A stretch of 64,000 bases of DNA from JALHVH01 sp963773685. Its GTDB lineage: Bacteria; Acidobacteriota; Aminicenantia; Aminicenantales; Saccharicenantaceae. Location: the NCBI GenBank assembly GCA_963773685.1, contig CAVZBY010000009.1, positions 62,001 through 126,000 of the forward strand. The letters are read 5' to 3'. Below the pieces are notes generated by a model. That model did not search any database, was not told the DNA's origin, and saw only the letters and a program-made list of their open reading frames with translations. Shown here in pieces: positions 62,648-64,000 of this stretch (positions are counted from its first letter, which is position 1; each line of letters opens with the position of its first letter). The position numbers and the translations under genes were made by a program.

Positions 62648-63353
62648 TTACTTCCTGGCGAGGAGAAGCGTCTTCGGGTCGAGACGGAGGCGGAGCTTGA
62701 CCGGCTTCGTCAGGCCATGGGCCTTGATGAGCTCGAGCCGGATGTCCTCGCCCTTCGTGACGGAGGGAGATGAGGACGTCGACCTCGTTGAGATAATCCT
62801 CGAGCCCCAACGGAATGCCGTTGGCGTCGAACAAAGGATCGTCGCCCTTGAGCGAGGCGCTGAACCAGACCTCGAGCCCGAGCCTTCCGGCGAAGTCCTT
62901 GAACTTGCGGACGTCCTCCGGCGTGCCCTGGGCGAAATCGAAGCCGTCGACGATGAGCGTGTCGGCGGCGAACTTCCCGTGGACGATCATGGCCTCGAGG
63001 CTTCGCAGGACCTGCTCGGTCCGCGCCCCGTCCTGGTTGAAGTTCATGATGACCCGGTTCTTGACGATGTCGTCGTGGAACTCGGCGGCGGCCTTCATGC
63101 CCTTCTTCCGGGAGAGCTCCTTGAGGATCTCCTCGTACCAGGTGATGATGTGGTCCACCCGGCTGGCGTAGGAGACGTGGATGACGGGCTTCCCCTGGAG
63201 GAGCTTGTCCGTGGCGATGTGGACGAGACAGGCCGTCTTGCCGACGCCCTTGCGCGACGCCAGGACCCCGACGTTCCCCCGTCCCAGGCCGCCGTCGATG
63301 GATTTCTCCAGACTGCGGATGGGGCTTCTTTGGATGAGCTCGGCGTTGATCAT
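62648..63353 (-). CDS. RecA/DnaB-like P-loop ATPase downstream of EF-G, frame broken once
   Basis: About 234 aa when repaired. The P-loop is ASRKGVGKTACL (about 32-43), with Walker B-like TLIVDGFDFAQG near 135 and ADTL before it. The fold matches DnaB/KaiC-type RecA domains but lacks replicative helicase extras. A C-terminal basic strand (LTKPVKLRLRLDPKTLLLARK) follows the break at 62751-62753, where one G too many diverts the frame; the true stop is TAA 62648-62650. The start ATG 63353 overlaps the EF-G stop (ATGA). I do not know its function; coupling to EF-G suggests a translation or ribosome link. Confidence 0.72.
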
Positions 63354-64000
63354 GATTGTTTGTCCTTCTTCCTCTCGTCGTGCTCGGCTCTGAGCGCCTC
63401 GGCCACGTAGCCGGGGACCTTTCCGTATTTCAGGAATTCCATCGTGAACTCGGCCTTGCCCTGGGTCAGGGAGCGAAGGACCGTGGAGTAGCCGAACATC
63501 TCGCTCAGGGGGACCTCGGCGTCCACCCGGGAGAACATCCCGTCCTCGACCGAGCTGACGATGACCCCCCGCCTCTGGTTGATGCTCCCGAAGACCGCCC
63601 CGGCGAACTCGGTCGGGCCCTCGACCGAGACCTTCATGACCGGCTCCAGGATCTGCGGCTTGGCTTTCATATAGATCCCCCGGAAGGCGCCCTGGGCCGC
63701 CGTCTGGAAGGCGATGTCCGAGGAGTCCACGGCGTGGGATTGGCCGTCCTTGAGGACGACCCGGACGCCGATGACCGGGAAGCCGATGAGGCCCCCCTTC
63801 TTCATCACGGCCCGGAACCCCTTCTCGCAGGACGGGATGAACTCCTTGGGGATGCGTCCTCCCCTGACCTCGTTGACGAACTCGTAGACGCCCTTGGGGT
63901 TGGGCTCGATATATCCGATGACGCGGCCGTATTGCCCGGACCCGCCCGTCTGCTTCTTGTGGGTGTAGTCGAATTCCGTCTTCTGGCTGACGGCCTCGCG
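63350..64000 (-). CDS. fusA: Elongation factor G, C-terminal part (gene runs off the window)
   Basis: The visible 216 residues are domains IV and V of a translocase-type GTPase. Domain IV carries KKQTGGSGQYGRVIGYIEP and GGRIPKEFIPSCEKGFRAVM, followed by GFPVIGVRVVLKDGQSHAVDSSDIAFQTAA. Domain V includes AEVPLSEMFGYSTVLRSLTQGKAEFTMEF. The GTPase domain lies beyond 64000. It catalyses ribosome translocation or, if an EF-G2-type paralog, recycling. The stop overlaps the start of the RecA-like ATPase gene. A typical charged tail, EHDERKKDKQS, ends the protein. Confidence 0.9.
   Translation of the reverse strand, partial: REAVSQKTEFDYTHKKQTGGSGQYGRVIGYIEPNPKGVYEFVNEVRGGRIPKEFIPSCEKGFRAVMKKGGLIGFPVIGVRVVLKDGQSHAVDSSDIAFQTAAQGAFRGIYMKAKPQILEPVMKVSVEGPTEFAGAVFGSINQRRGVIVSSVEDGMFSRVDAEVPLSEMFGYSTVLRSLTQGKAEFTMEFLKYGKVPGYVAEALRAEHDERKKDKQS

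Noticed and set aside
1..64000. Archaeal origin of the contig suggested by GatDE and IPCT/DIPPS-like genes
   Set aside because: TonB receptor, PlsC, RsgA, Maf, sigma-70 and sigma-54 promoters and Shine-Dalgarno sites are bacterial.
1..64000. tRNA, rRNA and CRISPR repeats
   Set aside because: No cloverleaf-like TTCGA-type loops with matching stems, no rRNA-like tracts and no regularly spaced repeats were seen by eye.

Overview
The window is GC-rich DNA from a bacterium. It carries an Oar-type TonB-dependent receptor (so an outer membrane), a PlsC acyltransferase, Maf, RsgA, EF-G, PcrA- and AddAB-type helicases, and sigma-70-like promoters of the form TTGACA-N17-TATAAT. The mix of GWxTD protein, DUF2089/SHOCT-like operon, many secreted esterases and peptidases, Oar-like receptor and aldehyde ferredoxin oxidoreductase resembles Acidobacteriota or Candidatus Aminicenantes genomes. 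That placement is inference from gene content only. No rRNA, tRNA, CRISPR array or intact transposase was seen.

Layout. 0-10 kb: ABC exporter pair, alpha/beta hydrolase, acyl-CoA synthetase, sulfatase-like hydrolase, rsgA, a small EF-Tu-domain-2-like protein and an M49 peptidase lipoprotein. 10.5-14.4 kb: a three-gene DMSO-reductase-type molybdenum complex (catalytic, Fe-S and membrane anchor subunits). 14.6-21.5 kb: an esterase-TPR protein behind a sigma-54-type promoter, a lipid kinase/PlsC pair, and a broken TonB receptor gene with a structured leader. 21.6-28.9 kb: an acyltransferase-like membrane protein and an AddAB-type helicase-nuclease pair. 28.9-32.7 kb: maf, then a cytidylyltransferase / flippase-like / CDP-alcohol phosphotransferase operon. 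32.7-33.0 kb: a 316-bp non-coding element with 26-bp inverted ends. 33-39.8 kb: esterase, M24 peptidase, aldehyde ferredoxin oxidoreductase, GWxTD protein and a transglutaminase-like lipoprotein. 39.8-45.5 kb: PcrA-type helicase divergent from an archaeal-type gatE-gatD operon. 45.5-55.7 kb: decayed small gene, nitronate-monooxygenase-like protein, MerR/TipAS regulator with a classic 19-bp-spacer promoter, M1 peptidase, membrane protein, SthA-like flavoprotein, polysaccharide deacetylase and an unusual GGDEF-periplasmic-binding-protein fusion. 55.9-59.5 kb: an isocitrate-lyase-family/aconitase-family operon and a DMT transporter. 59.5-64 kb: Fe-S protein, DUF2089-membrane-SHOCT-NTF2 operon, RecA-like ATPase and the C-terminal part of EF-G.

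The genes suggest an anaerobic or facultative heterotroph using secreted hydrolases, TonB uptake, molybdenum/tungsten redox enzymes and organic-acid cleavage. The most notable items are the archaeal-type GatDE in a bacterial context, the cytoplasmic GGDEF-binding-protein fusion, and an inositol-phosphate-type lipid or solute operon in which one nucleotidyltransferase domain is intact and its partner is degenerate.

Data-quality caution: eight single-base frame breaks, one in-frame amber and a possible mutated start occur in 64 kb. Several breaks lie in short G/C runs, and a single-base change restores a family-like protein each time. Most are probably sequence or assembly errors, and such genes are annotated here as whole genes with the break position given.
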